Of a stretch of 64,000 nt of DNA, positions 45,579 to 58,024 are shown piece by piece (the stretch's first letter is position 1; each line of letters opens with the position of its first letter). Under the pieces are notes generated by a model. The model worked only from the letters and a program-made list of their open reading frames with translations, ran no database searches and was not told where the DNA came from. This DNA is from Limonium bicolor (taxonomy: Eukaryota > Streptophyta > Magnoliopsida > Caryophyllales > Plumbaginaceae). The DNA lies in NCBI GenBank assembly GCA_023374045.1, contig CM041776.1, positions 344,595,636 through 344,659,635 on the forward strand, in the 5' to 3' direction. The position numbers and the translations under genes were made by a program.

Positions 45579-47483
45579 TGTAACACCCCTAATCCTAAAC
45601 CTGTAATAACGTCGCAAGTCGTAGCATAACAAAATATAATTCGCAGCGGAAAATAAAACTATCTAACGTTGGTGTTACACGCCGTCACTCACCCATGTGA
45701 GTGACAAGACATCCTTACTCCATCCATCATCTTCAACTCCTCACCGCTGTGATGAACAAATACTGAGCACTCTTAATATTACAACCAAATCCAAACTTAA
45801 CAACTGAGCAACTAAACCAAATACAAAAACCTCCAAAGTACAATACATAAATAAACTTAAAAGTGTTTATTGGAAACACATCAGCTACCTTGTTCTCTGC
45901 ACTTCGGCTTGCGTCTTCAATCAATAACCTGAAATGTTTTGCCCATTGAAGGGCTCAACAAACGATATGGTGGTATGCTAAATGTAGTCCTAAGTCATCT
46001 AGATTCCTTAAGTCGTTTAGTCATCTTGATATTAGATTTATTACATGATAATCCATTTTACAACAATAGTAATAACTGTAATGTTAATAAACACACAATA
46101 GTTCACCTGTCAATATCATCACAATAATCAACAACAACCAAATTATCAATGACCAATAATCAATAACAGTAACCAAACAAGATACGCGTATTAATTAACT
46201 GTACTTGTCAGTTGGCCACATGGCCCTTATTCTTTTTAACCAATCACTTAAACCTTCCAATTACTTTCCGCCTCAGGCGTCATGTTAAGACAACCCTTAA
46301 TAACTTAATAATGGACAGTAGTCCCCTGGGTTCCAAAGGAACCGTTACCAGCTGACCTTATGGCCCTAGATAATTATTTTGACCGATCGGTCGAACCTGT
46401 GCACCAACAACAGTGCCCTCTGCCATCGTCGAATTTGGACAATGGATTCCCTTGAGTGACTCTTGATATAGTCCCTCGTAGTGATCACGATGCGCAACCA
46501 GAAAGTCGAAACAGTCTGGATTCCTCTCTTTATAAGTTAGCCCTTTAGTCAGTGATACAATAACCAATCCTTGAGTTAAGACTATAACAGTTGACCATCA
46601 ATTAGGTTCTTGTAATACCTAAAGGTCAGTTAGTCTTGTTCCAGTATAAGTGTATGAACTTCCAGTCATAAGACGTTCGCGTAAAATAAAACGCAGTTGT
46701 GTTGAGCAATACAGTATACAATATCAAATACAGAAATCACAGATATCGCTCTTAACAATTAAGCACACAACGTCTGGACCTTAGGAAAATCCTTAGGACA
46801 TTCAGACCACACAATTAACATACGTTCACCGTCGAACAATGCTAGTGTGATGTATCACGCTTATCTTCTACCTCTTCCGAAGCTCGTATCTCGAAACCCG
46901 TATCTCTGGAATGTACCACTCTACATTAGCGTTTATACCCCGAGTCTACTTAACCATGTTAAAATAAGTTGTAACCCTTCCTCAATAATTAACCATTTAT
47001 TTCGTTACTTGTTTAGCTCAGGTCTTCCTTTAAATCTCGGGATTTAATTATACTCTATAGTTGTAAGAGTATAATATTTAGTAGAGTAATAATATTTATT
47101 ACTTAGAGATTTAATTCCTAATAGCCCATGTTATTTATCAAGGTTATTTTGATTTGTGTATTCGCATACACACATATACATACTGATATATGTATATATA
47201 CAGTTCATTACTATATTTGTTTGACCAGATTATTTTTCAACCTTTGTATATCTATATACTCACCTACATATGTATATATATATATACATATATATATATA
47301 TGTATATGATATATACATATAGTGTAGTTCATTGCTATACTTTATTTGACCAACTTTTATTCCAACCTTGTATATTTATATACACACATACGCACGTATC
47401 GTTATATATACATTTATATATAGAGCATAGTTTATTAAGATACTTTGTTTGACCACATTATACTTCAACTTTTAATTACATAC
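45579..47483 (-). repeat. 5' LTR
   Basis: Colinear with 38742-40643 over its whole length, including the microsatellite block 47130-47460. The two copies look alike enough to suggest a fairly recent insertion. Confidence 0.88.
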
Positions 47484-49208
47484 TATTTTATGTATTGGTC
47501 AACTTGACAACTTGGTCAATTTGATTGACTTGGTCAATACATACAAGTCAACACTACTATATAATCCATAATATAATTCCTTGAATTATATAACTCCCTT
47601 GTTTATGCTAGCATATGACATTACTACTCTTAATTTTTGTTTACCAACTATATACATATATGTACTTAACATAACATGGCATTGTGTATATATATATATA
47701 TGTATATGTATGTATGTGTGTATACATTTGTATTCTGTTTAGTGAAATCACATGTGTTTGTGTATAATAAGGCACTAGCTGAGATTTGTTTCAGCTTAGG
47801 TTTCATAACTTCCGTGAGGAGAATGTTGGACAAATATATATATGTACATATAACATATATATAATATATGCTCTTACTAGTTAGATATTTACCGTGAACA
47901 AAATGGAAGGAACATACATTCAATACTATCGTTAACATACAGCTATATAATAACTATATTCATGTGTCATTTCCTACTTACCAAATTATTAATTAAACTA
48001 TCAACTCGCTTCCCTTACAAGTTTGTTACCATGTGTTCACTCAATAATTATGAATATAACACCCCCTTTTTTTTTACCGCAGTTCCTTTATAACTAGAGA
48101 CCGTCCCATAATAACCATTTATCACCAATTAGCACGAGGTAGTAAATTGTTTACCCTTTTTTTTAAATGCTAGTCCTCTTACTATAATCTAACATACTCT
48201 TACAACCCTTTTTAGTATAAACTTTGTAACTCCTTTAAACTAATAAATTAGACTTGTTTGTCCATTTAACCAATTAATACTCATTAATCTATCAAGTTTA
48301 CCATCATACTTATGTATTTAAATTAGAAGCCTATATCTTATACTTAGCACTTAAGCTCATTCCTATGCCTAATTAAACTCCAATGGATAAATAATATTTA
48401 TCGATTCACCTTTAACTTACCCGCGCCAAATTATCAAAATTGACAAAACAACACCAGTTTACAGCTTAATCATTCACTTACACACCAAAGTCAACTAACA
48501 CTAAAAAAAATCTCAACTAAAAAGTTTATTCTTTAACCATGATTATTAACATATTTAACTAATTACTTTCTGCTAAATCGGTATAATAGGATTAAAAATT
48601 TAGTTCTCTTTTAAAACCTTAACAACCTTTACCCACATATTAATCCTAGAAATCACAATTTAATGTAGGTTATTCGAAACTATTTTTTTTTTATTTCCAA
48701 GCAACCAAAATTTACATAACACTTTGTCATAATATATTAAGATGTTTAACTACAAAATTTAAAGCAGACTACCGTTTAACCCAATTACCAAATTAATACA
48801 AAACTCGTAGATTATCAAAAATGTTAAAATTATGGTAAGCTTCTTTTATATTAATTAACTCCCTAAATTTCTCCAAACCTCACATTAGTAATTAGTAACT
48901 CAATGAATTCATAGGAAATTCACACCAGCAAGTTATAGGTGGATTTTTCTTTTTAATAGGCTACTGCAGTTCATTATTTATAAATCATTTTCATTTAAAC
49001 TGATTACGGTAATTGAAACTTAAGTTACATACTAAATTAACTTATTAAGTTAACGCTGCTTACTAGTATATAAGTATATATATACCTTACTCTTATCAAT
49101 CGTCTTATATCAGATTCATCAAACATCAATATTGTCACCAACTACAGGTAATCACTAACTTAATCTATTTTTTTTCAACGTCTAGTTAACCCAGTTTAAT
49201 GGTACTTA
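47484..49208. other. AT-rich, retrotransposon-associated DNA
   Basis: A short palindrome pairs TTGGTCAACTTGACAACTTGG with later GACTTGGTCAATAC (47497-47540), and a TATA/TATG microsatellite lies at about 47690-47725. No gene is seen. It may be the outer part of the LTR. Confidence 0.4.
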
Positions 49209-50405
49209 GGGTGCGTTCACTTCGAAGCGAGGAAGGAAACGGAATGGAATCAGGAAAGGGAATGGAAAGGAAAGGATTCCCCCGAATCAAGAAGTCTGTT
49301 TGATTTTACACGAAAACAGAATAGAATTCTCAATGAGTGTCTTTGTTGTTGTTTGGTTCTAAACAGAGAAGTGTTAATACATATTTACACTATGAATAAT
49401 ATATATTAATAGTTATCTAATTTGTACGCAACATATACTAATATTTATATAAATTATATAGCATATATAATAGTTTTAAAATTATAAATGACATATATTA
49501 ATATTTATATAGTTTATATTATGTATAATTTTTTTAAAAAAATTATCTATATATATAATTTTTTAATTTTATAGTATTTATGTTATAAAAAGTATTTATT
49601 AATATATATTATATAATATTTATTTAAACTATAAACAATATAAATAGATATTTATATAAATTATATATACTATATTTTTTGTAGTATTTAAATTTTAAAT
49701 AATATTATGTAACAATATTTAATAAATTATATAATATATCTAAATATTTTATTATTATTAATATCTATTTAAATTTATAAACAATATATATATATTATTA
49801 TATCATTTAAAGTATAATATATTTATTATATTAATATATATATAATATTTTTCTATTTATTTAAATTATAACTAATATGCATAATGATATATATTAATAT
49901 TTATTTAAATAATATATTTATTATTTTATTGTAATTAATTATATTATATCATATATTATTTGTTCATTTATTTCAATATAATAATAATATTACCATTATT
50001 ATATAGTTATATTATTATTTTTAAAATTATAAATGCTATATATTTCATTTATATAATATATATAATTATATTCATATTGATATCTATATTTATAAAGTAT
50101 AATAAATATTTGTATTTCTATTAGATAAAAATTTGTTTTTTAATATTTATAAAATTATATAACATCTATTAGTTTTCTATAATAATTATTATATATATAT
50201 ATATATATTTGTTTATGGTAAAGATGATGATAGGGGTAAGAGGGGGAAGGTAATACCTTTCCCTGGCATATTGGGGGGAATCACCAAAAGGGAATTGGGG
50301 GCTTTTGAAACCTGAAGTAGGGAACAGAATCATTACAAATACAAACAAACAACCACAACGGAATGATTCCGTTTCCTTTGTTGATTACCCCAAAGTGAAC
50401 GCCCC
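49209..50405. mobile_element. AT-rich non-autonomous DNA transposon
   Basis: GGGTGCGTTCACTTCG (49209) faces CAAAGTGAACGCCCC (to 50405). Subterminal purine-rich GGAAACGGAATGG blocks on the left mirror GATTCCGTTTCC on the right. The interior (49370-50210) is nearly pure A/T. Flanks are TACTTA and TACTAA, a possible but inexact target duplication. A relative of the AT-rich interior lies at 53080-53560. Confidence 0.65.
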
Positions 50406-52359
50406 TACTAATTTAATTATTTACAAATGTGTTAGTCATTCAGATTAATACGACACACTAAATTACTGAAACTCCTTAATACCAGATCTGGAAATCGTAG
50501 GTTATCGCCTTAGAGTTTATTATTAAGTTCATAATGTTTTTCTCCAACCAATGACCAAGATTACGATTAGTCACCTTGGTTTGCTTCTTTAACTAGTAAT
50601 CTCATCCTCTAATTTGGAAACCATCTAAACTCCAGCCTGACATCCCTGTCCAGAGGGAAGAAGTTGATCAGATTTAGGCGCACATCCACGAAAATGATCA
50701 GATTAAAAATGATACACATCATGGCGCTGACATTCCATCATATATAACATGAACGGACTTGAAAAGCCAGAATAAGATTCAAGCCCACGACTGAACCAAA
50801 CTGCAACAGAAGTAATACAGGCCAATTCTTCTATGGTACAACTGAGGCGGAGACAGAGAGGAGTGTACTAACGGGAACGGACCGATCAAATGGGTTGAGA
50901 TAAGCCCTGGTAGATATCGTCATCCATTATCGACTCGACTGCCAAAGGGAAACGCATTATGCAAAATTAGGAAGGTAGACGAATCCTTGCACCAGCAACA
51001 AATTGAACAAAATATGGGCTGAAGTCTTGAAGAGACGGTACGGGAGGCTTATGAATCTAAAATTACCAGAGGCAGATTTGCCAGATAATCCACACTTACC
51101 CTTGAAGTACCAAACTTGGTAGTATTTTGGTTCGTTGCCTCACGCCTTCAGAGTTGGCCAACTTTGAACAAAAGTCTAGTGTTTCCCCAGGCATACAGAG
51201 GGATTAAATTCAAGATTTTTTAGGCCCTGTCAAAGAGAATGAAAGGTCACCAGATTATTCTTCTATTTTGCTTTTCAGATTTAGTCAAATCTAAGCTAAT
51301 CCTAACTGTGCGACATTCAGAAGAGGATAGAAGTATAGGGAAGTTAGTGATGGGTTTGAAATAAAAAAATTAGAGGAAAGAAAATCACAAGAACAGACTG
51401 TACCGCTAATTTCCTCTCAGATCTAGTTGTTTCCAGCCTTTCTTCTTCAATCTGGTGTGCAAGATGTACACTCCAGTGACTTACTACTTCAGAAGCACAA
51501 TGTAGGAGAGAATGAAGACTAGCTCATAGAAGTAGAGGCGGAGAGATGCAGGCGGTGCACGGAGTGTATGTTTCTTGTGTGCGAGTTTTTTTTTTTTTTT
51601 TTTGAGAGTGGAGAATGAGAGGCGCTGTCCAAGAGATAGGATGAACTGGCACAGTTCGTCGATCAGAGATTTCAGAGAAGAAGAAGACGATATTTGAAGG
51701 AACGGCGCAGAGCGTCTTGTTCCAAGTCGCCAGTTAGGGTTGTAAAATATCCAAGGTTTAATTTAATATTTGAAAGAAAGTTAAGGAATGTGAGTTTTAG
51801 TTGACTCATTACCAATAACAAAGCCACTAAATTAAACAAGTATGGTAGTTAACTTCACACTTTACCATATTAACTTTGTGGTATTCCTTCTCATACAATT
51901 TATATTAAAACATGTTACCATTATCTTTTATTTTATTTTATTTGTAATATATCATTTAATTTACTATTTAATGTAGGTTTAATAACCTTCTTGTACCTTA
52001 TTTATTTATATAATTACCATTAAGTGTCCACAATTCATAAGTTATGTAAATATTTACATAACTCATTGTTGGACATATTAGCCTTAATAATTATTTAATA
52101 TTCCTCTTCTGAAATGAACTTATTTATTTCCATTATTCATGGAGATTTTAATAACTTTTGGAACCGTATAATTGGTTATTATTAAATATAATCAATGTTC
52201 CATAAATCCTTCATAAGTTACGACTCATTAGCCTTAATTAATTATATAATTCAGCCTTAATAATTAAGTAATTAAGCCTTAATTATTTATAATCTTCAGG
52301 GATATTTCAAATTGTTTCAGACACCAGACTACAAAAATAGAACGGTAAGTATTCGCGGT
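50406..52359. other. Low-gene DNA with a transcript-leader look
   Basis: No coding family is recognised. A T-run (51585-51603) and GA-rich stretches between 51340 and 51740 resemble a minus-strand leader, consistent with retrotransposon LTR sequence. From 51800 the DNA is AT-rich with repeated GCCTTAATAATTA phrases (52085-52290). Confidence 0.4.
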
Positions 52360-52533
52360 CCATTATCGAAGAAAAGAAGATACATGAGAAATTTCTGCAT
52401 TCTTCCTAATATCAACCAACTTAACCTCATACAAGTGAAATTTCTGCATTCTTCCTTTCAGTAGTCTCGTCTAAGATTCCATTGACGACGGTCACAAGTG
52501 TCTGAGCGCATTATGCAAAAATACATAGGTGAG
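52360..52533 (+). repeat. 174-bp repeat, direct copy of 37805-37978
   Basis: See the partner. This copy has small differences (for example GACGGTCACAAGTGTCTGAG here against GAAAGTCACAAGTGCCTGAG there). Confidence 0.9.
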
Positions 52534-52935
52534 GCTAAATTGATTGACATTTTAGGTCAGACAAATCGGGAAAGCAGGTTGTCGAGATTCTTAAAATTTG
52601 GGGAAAAACTAAGAACCCTAAACTGATTCAAACGACAGATTGAAGGAGAAGACTGAAGCGTCCTCTTTGTGTTCTCAGCAACCACCGGAGACAGATGGGA
52701 GACGACGACTGTTTGCTGGAGATGAGAAAGGCGTCGGATACAACGTCTGTTTGTTGGAGACAATTCAGGAATGCCGATGACTGTTGCCGATTTGGAGCTG
52801 AGAAAGGCGGGCAGACTTTCCTTGATTTGAAGATGGTGGAAGCAAATATAGAAGAAAGGAAGGAAGAAAATGAGTTTTTGGTGTTCTCTCACAATCGATC
52901 TAGGATATTAAGTGGCGCCCAATTCCTGCTCTAAT
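52534..52935 (-). other. Possible 5' exon or leader of an interrupted gene
   Basis: On the minus strand a CT-rich start (CTTCCTTCCTTTCTTC near 52850) leads into an open frame of 111 codons (52892-52557) without a recognisable domain. Its position beyond the 174-bp repeat suggests it could be the former 5' end of the gene fragment at 38379-38741. This is inference only. Confidence 0.25.
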
Positions 52936-53020
52936 ATTAAGTGGCGCTCAATTCCTGCTCTAATTTTGGTTTCCCGCTTATAAAATTTTAGACAAATTTC
53001 TACGATTAAACACATAGGAT

Positions 53021-53023
<3 letters not shown>

Positions 53024-53071
<48 letters not shown>
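53024..53071. repeat. (AT)n microsatellite, about 24 units
   Basis: A pure AT dinucleotide run of about 48 bp. Confidence 0.97.
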
Positions 53072-53073
<2 letters not shown>

Positions 53074-53079
53074 TGAGTG

Positions 53080-53570
53080 TATATTCACTAATAATATTCA
53101 TTATATATATATATAATATTTACTTGAATTGTAAATAATATAAATCAATATTTATATAAATTATATATAGAATGTAATAATATTTATATTTATGGTATTT
53201 AAATTTTGAATAATATTATTCAAAATATTTAATTAAATTGTAAATAATATGTATATTTTTTATATATTATATAATATATTAATATTATTTAAATTTATAT
53301 AATATATAAATATTTTAATTTTTATAGTTTTTGTAGTATAAATAATATTTATTAATATTAATATATAATATTTATTCAAAATATAACTAATATGGATAGA
53401 TGATTATATGTATACATTCAAATTCATTAATATATATAATATTATTTCAGAATATTATAGTAGTTAAATTATAGATAATATTTATATGTATTATATATAG
53501 AATTTGTTAATTTTTTTCAAATATTAATAATACATATTTATATTTGTATTATACCCAAGTGAACTTTAGG
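53080..53570. repeat. Copy of the AT-rich body of the 49209 element
   Basis: Blocks such as AATATTTATATAAATTATAT and GTATTTAAATTTTGAATAAT recur in the same order at 49600-49780. The right end carries AAGTGAACTTTAGGG, reminiscent of the AAAGTGAACGCCCC terminus. Confidence 0.55.
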
Positions 53571-53948
53571 GTGAAGTGGGAATATATATTGGGAGTTTAT
53601 TACACTCAATATTCTACGCTCGACCCCTAGTCTACCCGCCATGCCTCACTCCATGCTTCTCGCCGTCATGTGTCTGTCACCGTCTTGAGTGTAATTAGGA
53701 GTTTTAAGGAGGTATTGGTAATTACAAGACTAAAGGGTTAAGTTGGAGATTACTAAAAGATAAGGGTTAGAGTGGAAAATAAAAATGGGCCGAAAGTTTA
53801 AGGGGGTAAAAGTGAAAGATATAAGTTTAGTAAGGATAAGTTTGATGATTAAATTATATTACATTAAGTATAAGGATCTTAATGTTAATGTTGATGTTTA
53901 AGGTTGCTAGGAACTTAGGGATTTTATAATCCTTAGTGTTTAATGTGA

Positions 53949-54302
53949 ATACTTAGAATTGTATGATCATTAAGATGTTGGAATTTAATTATGGGATAAG
54001 TATGCTTAGGGGAGAAAATCTCAGTCATTATTAGAATGGTTAAGGGTATACTTAAACCATTACATAAATGGTTAAGGTTTTGTTTAAGGAGATTAAGTAA
54101 CTATGAGTATACCTAAAGTCATCATAAACAAGTTGATTATGTCAACTTTGATCTAGTGAAAACGTTGACCAGGTTAGTGTTGACCTCGTTGACAAACCAA
54201 CTAGGTAGACCAAGGGGTCAAGAGACCAATTCATTGAAGTAGATAAGAACAACGAGGCCTAAGGCCATCTATATCGAGGGTCAAATTAAAGTCCATGCCT
54301 TG
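53949..54302 (+). repeat. 354-bp inverted repeat, arm 1
   Basis: The complement occurs at 56328-56681 with the same length, so no net indel. Landmarks are ATACTTAGAATTGTATGATC at the outer edge and GTCCATGCCTTG at the inner edge. Confidence 0.93.
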
Positions 54303-54448
54303 TCTACTCCCTTTGTTGACCGAGAATCCAAGCAAAACAACACCACCAAAGGAGGCTTCAAGGGTAATGAATACAACATAATAAGGAAATAACAGGATGA
54401 CCCCCACCCTAGAGTGAACGAAGGACGCTTGCATGAGGCACACGATGT

Positions 54449-54660
54449 AACATCCCTACTTCGTAATCATATCTTAATCATGTCTCTATTATACCTTAAC
54501 AGTTCTAACAGAGTGGAATAAATACAACTCAATTAACATCGGGTGTTACCCCGTTACTTACCCATGTGCGTGCCACGGGATTTAAGACTAAGACGAGGCC
54601 AAAAGGGAGCAAAACTTGCATTCTGTAGCATTTGAAGATGTGTCCGGGTTTATAAGTGGT
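54449..54660 (-). mobile_element. LTR terminus fragment of the gypsy-type family
   Basis: TGTAACATCCCTACTTCG at 54449 resembles the TGTAACACCCCTAATCC terminus, and ACCCATGTGCGTGCCACGGG further on matches the ACCCATGTGAGTGACAAGGC motif of the full LTRs at comparable spacing. Confidence 0.5.
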
Positions 54661-54946
54661 AAAAATATGTATTTATTAGGTTTATATTCACCTGCATTTT
54701 ACTTGGGTTATAACCTATTTTCACCACTTTATAGAGTAGTTGGTAATTATTAGTGAACTTACACACTTTTGGATATAATTTAGGTAAAAGCTCATTGGAG
54801 CACAATGGAATGATGAAAAGGAGCTGTTTGGATGCTATACGAGACTTTGAGATGCGTGACACAGGATTTAAGACTAAGACGGGGCCGAAAGGGGAGCAAA
54901 ACTTGCATTCTGTAGCATTTGAAGACGTGTCCGGGTTTATAAACCC
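54565..54946. repeat. Direct repeat of about 92 bp (54565-54658 and 54853-54946)
   Basis: Both copies read GGATTTAAGACTAAGACG, then GAGCAAAACTTGCATTCTGT, then GTGTCCGGGTTTATAA. The copies are separated by about 195 bp. Confidence 0.9.
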
Positions 54947-55078
54947 GAACCACACTACGCTGAAGCTTCTGCCTTCTTTTCGACCACGTCCAGGTTTGTG
55001 TCCGGGTTTACAAACCTGGACCACACTGCACTGAAACTCTCTGCCCTCTTTTCGACCTCGTCCAGGTTTGTGTCCGGC
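54927..55078. repeat. 72-bp tandem repeat, about 2.1 copies
   Basis: Units start GTGTCCGGGTTTA at 54927 and 54998, with a partial copy at 55070. Each contains CCACACT, CTGAA and TCCAGGTTTGTG. Confidence 0.88.
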
Positions 55079-55439
55079 TAAACCCCCTATCCTTTAGTTG
55101 CTTTTATTAATTAGATACCGGAACTCAGGAGATTAGTTTCTCAATTTCCTAGCGGAATGACACTTATATTTACTACTACGACTGGGTACACTTGCCCATA
55201 TCTAGAACTTGCATAGTTTACAATTTCCACATCACTTACCTCCATTGAAGCCCTTCTTCTATCCCCATGGCTATCTCTTCTCCCTTATCTCTAGTTTGAT
55301 TATGTCTAACCGATTCACAATGGTGGTCTTGAATTTGATCAATGGTAGCACTATATTAGGAGAATTTAAAGCCGAATATGAAAATCAATACAAGGATTAT
55401 AAAGGTTGCTTAAATTAGTACTATCAAAAATTTGTTATG

Positions 55440-56327
55440 TGATCCAATTGTTCTCGAGGATCACCATGGGTTCGTATTTCTATGTGAGTAACAAGACATC
55501 CAAATACAAAATACATTACAACGCTGTGATGGCCCAGATAGCATAATCCGAAATATAACACTTAATCCAAAAACAAGTGAGTTGTCTATATATACCAATC
55601 ATATACCCTAAACAGTATAATCAAAAGTAGTGTACACCGCTAACTATCCACCCTGCTTACTATATATCTAGAACTTGTCTAGTGTATTTCCATGTTCGAA
55701 TTTACTTTTACTTGAACTCTACCTAAGTAATCTTCTCAAGTTAATTATGCATAATACAATGTACATCATCATCCTTCCATAAGTGACATCTGTTATCACT
55801 ACTGATATCTTAATTCAAGATACATTCGATATTTCTTTAGTTCGAATACTTTTTGTGAACAATTAATAGCGCAAGATATTCAAGCAATTAATTCACAAGG
55901 AACAATAGCATACAATAACATATATCATCTTATCATTCATTCACACATCTGAACCCAAGGTGATCCTCAGGAACAATCGGATCACGTAACAACATACCTT
56001 ACACCGAAGAAGACACTAGCGTATTATCCCGCGCCTTTCTCTAATCACTTAGATTTGGAATGTAATACTAAGTATTGATTATCTATAATCTTAAACAAAT
56101 TTGGTACCCCTTGTAATTACTTATCCCATTGTAATTAACCTCAATGATGGTCATTTATTACTAACCGGGTTGTTACTTAAAGCATTCACATTCTAGATTA
56201 CTAATTATTCTTCTACCGTTGTTAGTAGCTAACATGGTTGTATAGTTTTATACAACCTTTAGGATTAAGTCCTTATCCTACTTATCTCCTTTCAATCATA
56301 TGTATTTCACATTGAGTTAGTGTACTG
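55440..56327 (-). mobile_element. Retrotransposon LTR-like remnant
   Basis: TATGTGAGTAACAAGACATC near 55480 resembles the internal LTR motif GTGAGTGACAAGGCATC. It includes the 199-bp block shared, inverted, with 35171-35369. No coding sequence is seen. Confidence 0.4.
55652..55850 (-). repeat. 199-bp repeat, inverted copy of 35171-35369
   Basis: See the partner; same length and order, opposite orientation. Confidence 0.9.
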
Positions 56328-56681
56328 CAAGGCATGGACTTTAATTTGACCCTCGGTATAGATGGCCTTAGGCCTCGTGGTTCTTATCTACTTCAATGAA
56401 TTGGTCGCTTGACCCCTTGGTCTACTTAGTTGGTTTGTCAACGAGGTCAACACTAACCTGGTCACTGTTTTCACTAGATCAAAGTTGTCATAATCAACTT
56501 GTTTATGATGACCTTAGGTATACTCATAGTTACTTAATCTCCTTAAACAAAACCTTAACCATTTATGTAATGGTTTAAGTATACCCTTAACCATTCTACT
56601 AATGACTGAGATTTTCTCCCCTAAACATACTTATCCCACAATTAAATTCCAACATCTTAATGATCATACAATTCTAAGTAT
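56328..56681 (-). repeat. 354-bp inverted repeat, arm 2
   Basis: Partner of 53949-54302, with a few substitutions by eye. The loop between the arms is about 2.0 kb. Confidence 0.93.
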
Positions 56682-57329
56682 CTTACATTTTATTATATAT
56701 TTAAATATATATTAATATTTAATAGTTTAGAAATAACATTAGCTATGTAAATTTATAAATATTAAATTATGTAAATGATGAATTATTTTCTTTAACAATT
56801 TTGACCGTGGATAAAAATAATACACCAATAACTTTTAAAAAGGCTTGACATATAGGATAACTACTATTTTGCTTAACCTTTAAAATTTTAGTTTATTATT
56901 TTTCATATAAAAAAGCATAAACTTAATTAAAAACAAAAACTTACAAAATATTACTAGTAACATCAAGTATATTGGCGTGTTTCTTTTTTTTTTCGGTCAG
57001 TTCCTTTCTTTTATTTGATAGTACATTTAGTTAATATAATTTTAGTACAAAATCATTTCAAGTGCATACTAAATGAGTTTAAGTAATATTATGTCTTTTA
57101 AATTTTATATTCTATTTCACAATAAATAGTTTTTAGAATATTTGTAATTGTTATCCATATTATTTTATGGTATCTTTTATATTTATGTTTATGATTTGTT
57201 TCGGTATGTTTATGGTATATATATATATATATATTAACACCTGGATTAAGGTGGGAGTATTGATTTTGACTTTTCTTTCTTAGTTTTTCGTTCTCTTTTG
57301 TCTATATTTGTTACCTAGGCTAATCTTCA

Positions 57330-57530
57330 ACACACCGATGTTCTAAGCCACCTGAATTTGACTCGCAACCGATGAAACTAATCTAGTTTCTAGATTCTTC
57401 GGTTATGATATAAGTAGTTTTGATTATTAATTTGTTAAAAAATATGTACATTTTAAATTTAAATTATTATTTTTGAAATTCACCACCATTCCACTCATAA
57501 CTAATAATAAAAATTTAGCATTAATTTCCA
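57330..57530 (+). repeat. Direct repeat of 33525-33715
   Basis: See the partner. A short insertion (CACCACCATTCCACTCAT) distinguishes this copy. Confidence 0.85.
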
Positions 57531-58024
57531 AAAAATGGGTCGAATAGATTCTACTAAGTAGAACATAAAAAGATAAAGACATATATATATATATATATAT
57601 GAGAATGATTTTAGAAGAAAAACTTATAGATTTGTTTTAGAAACTTTTACTTAGTGTTTTCTTTATTTTATTTGTTAAAAAAAAGTATATATCTAATATT
57701 TAAACAATCTTTTACGTTGAAATTTATCAAACATATATATTTTATAAACAATTTTCCCAATAATATTTATATAAACGGTGACAAGCATATTTAATCTAAA
57801 TTTTCTAGAAATATATTAACTAAATGTACTTTTGAATAGGAGAATGGAAAAATGTAACAAACATTACATAGTGGAGCAGGTTAATATACTAAACGTTACA
57901 AGTTTTCAATATTTTGTTAGTGTTTTTATTTTTAGTTAAGTCCTTTAGATTGAGTTAATTATTTTTTTATGCTTTTATAGGATAAATAATAAACTATTTT
58001 TTTTATGAAAACGGAATTTATATA
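57531..58024. other. AT-rich DNA before the LINE tail
   Basis: TA microsatellite at about 57580-57600; otherwise no feature. Confidence 0.5.

Larger units (their letters stand above)
38742..47483 (-). mobile_element. LTR retrotransposon, Ty3/gypsy-like, non-autonomous
   Basis: Two direct repeats of about 1.9 kb (38742-40643 and 45579-47483) start TGTAACACCCCTAATCC on the plus strand and share colinear sequence to CATACTATTTT. A primer-binding site next to the right-hand copy faces left, so the element reads on the minus strand and the right copy is its 5' LTR. The internal region of about 4.9 kb holds only a gag start near the primer site, with no reverse transcriptase, integrase or protease readable. 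Nested DNA transposons occupy 40717-41589 and 43246-44033. The outer right boundary is uncertain because no matching 5-bp duplication of AATTG (38737-38741) is found at 47484; the true 5' LTR may extend further right. Confidence 0.8.
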
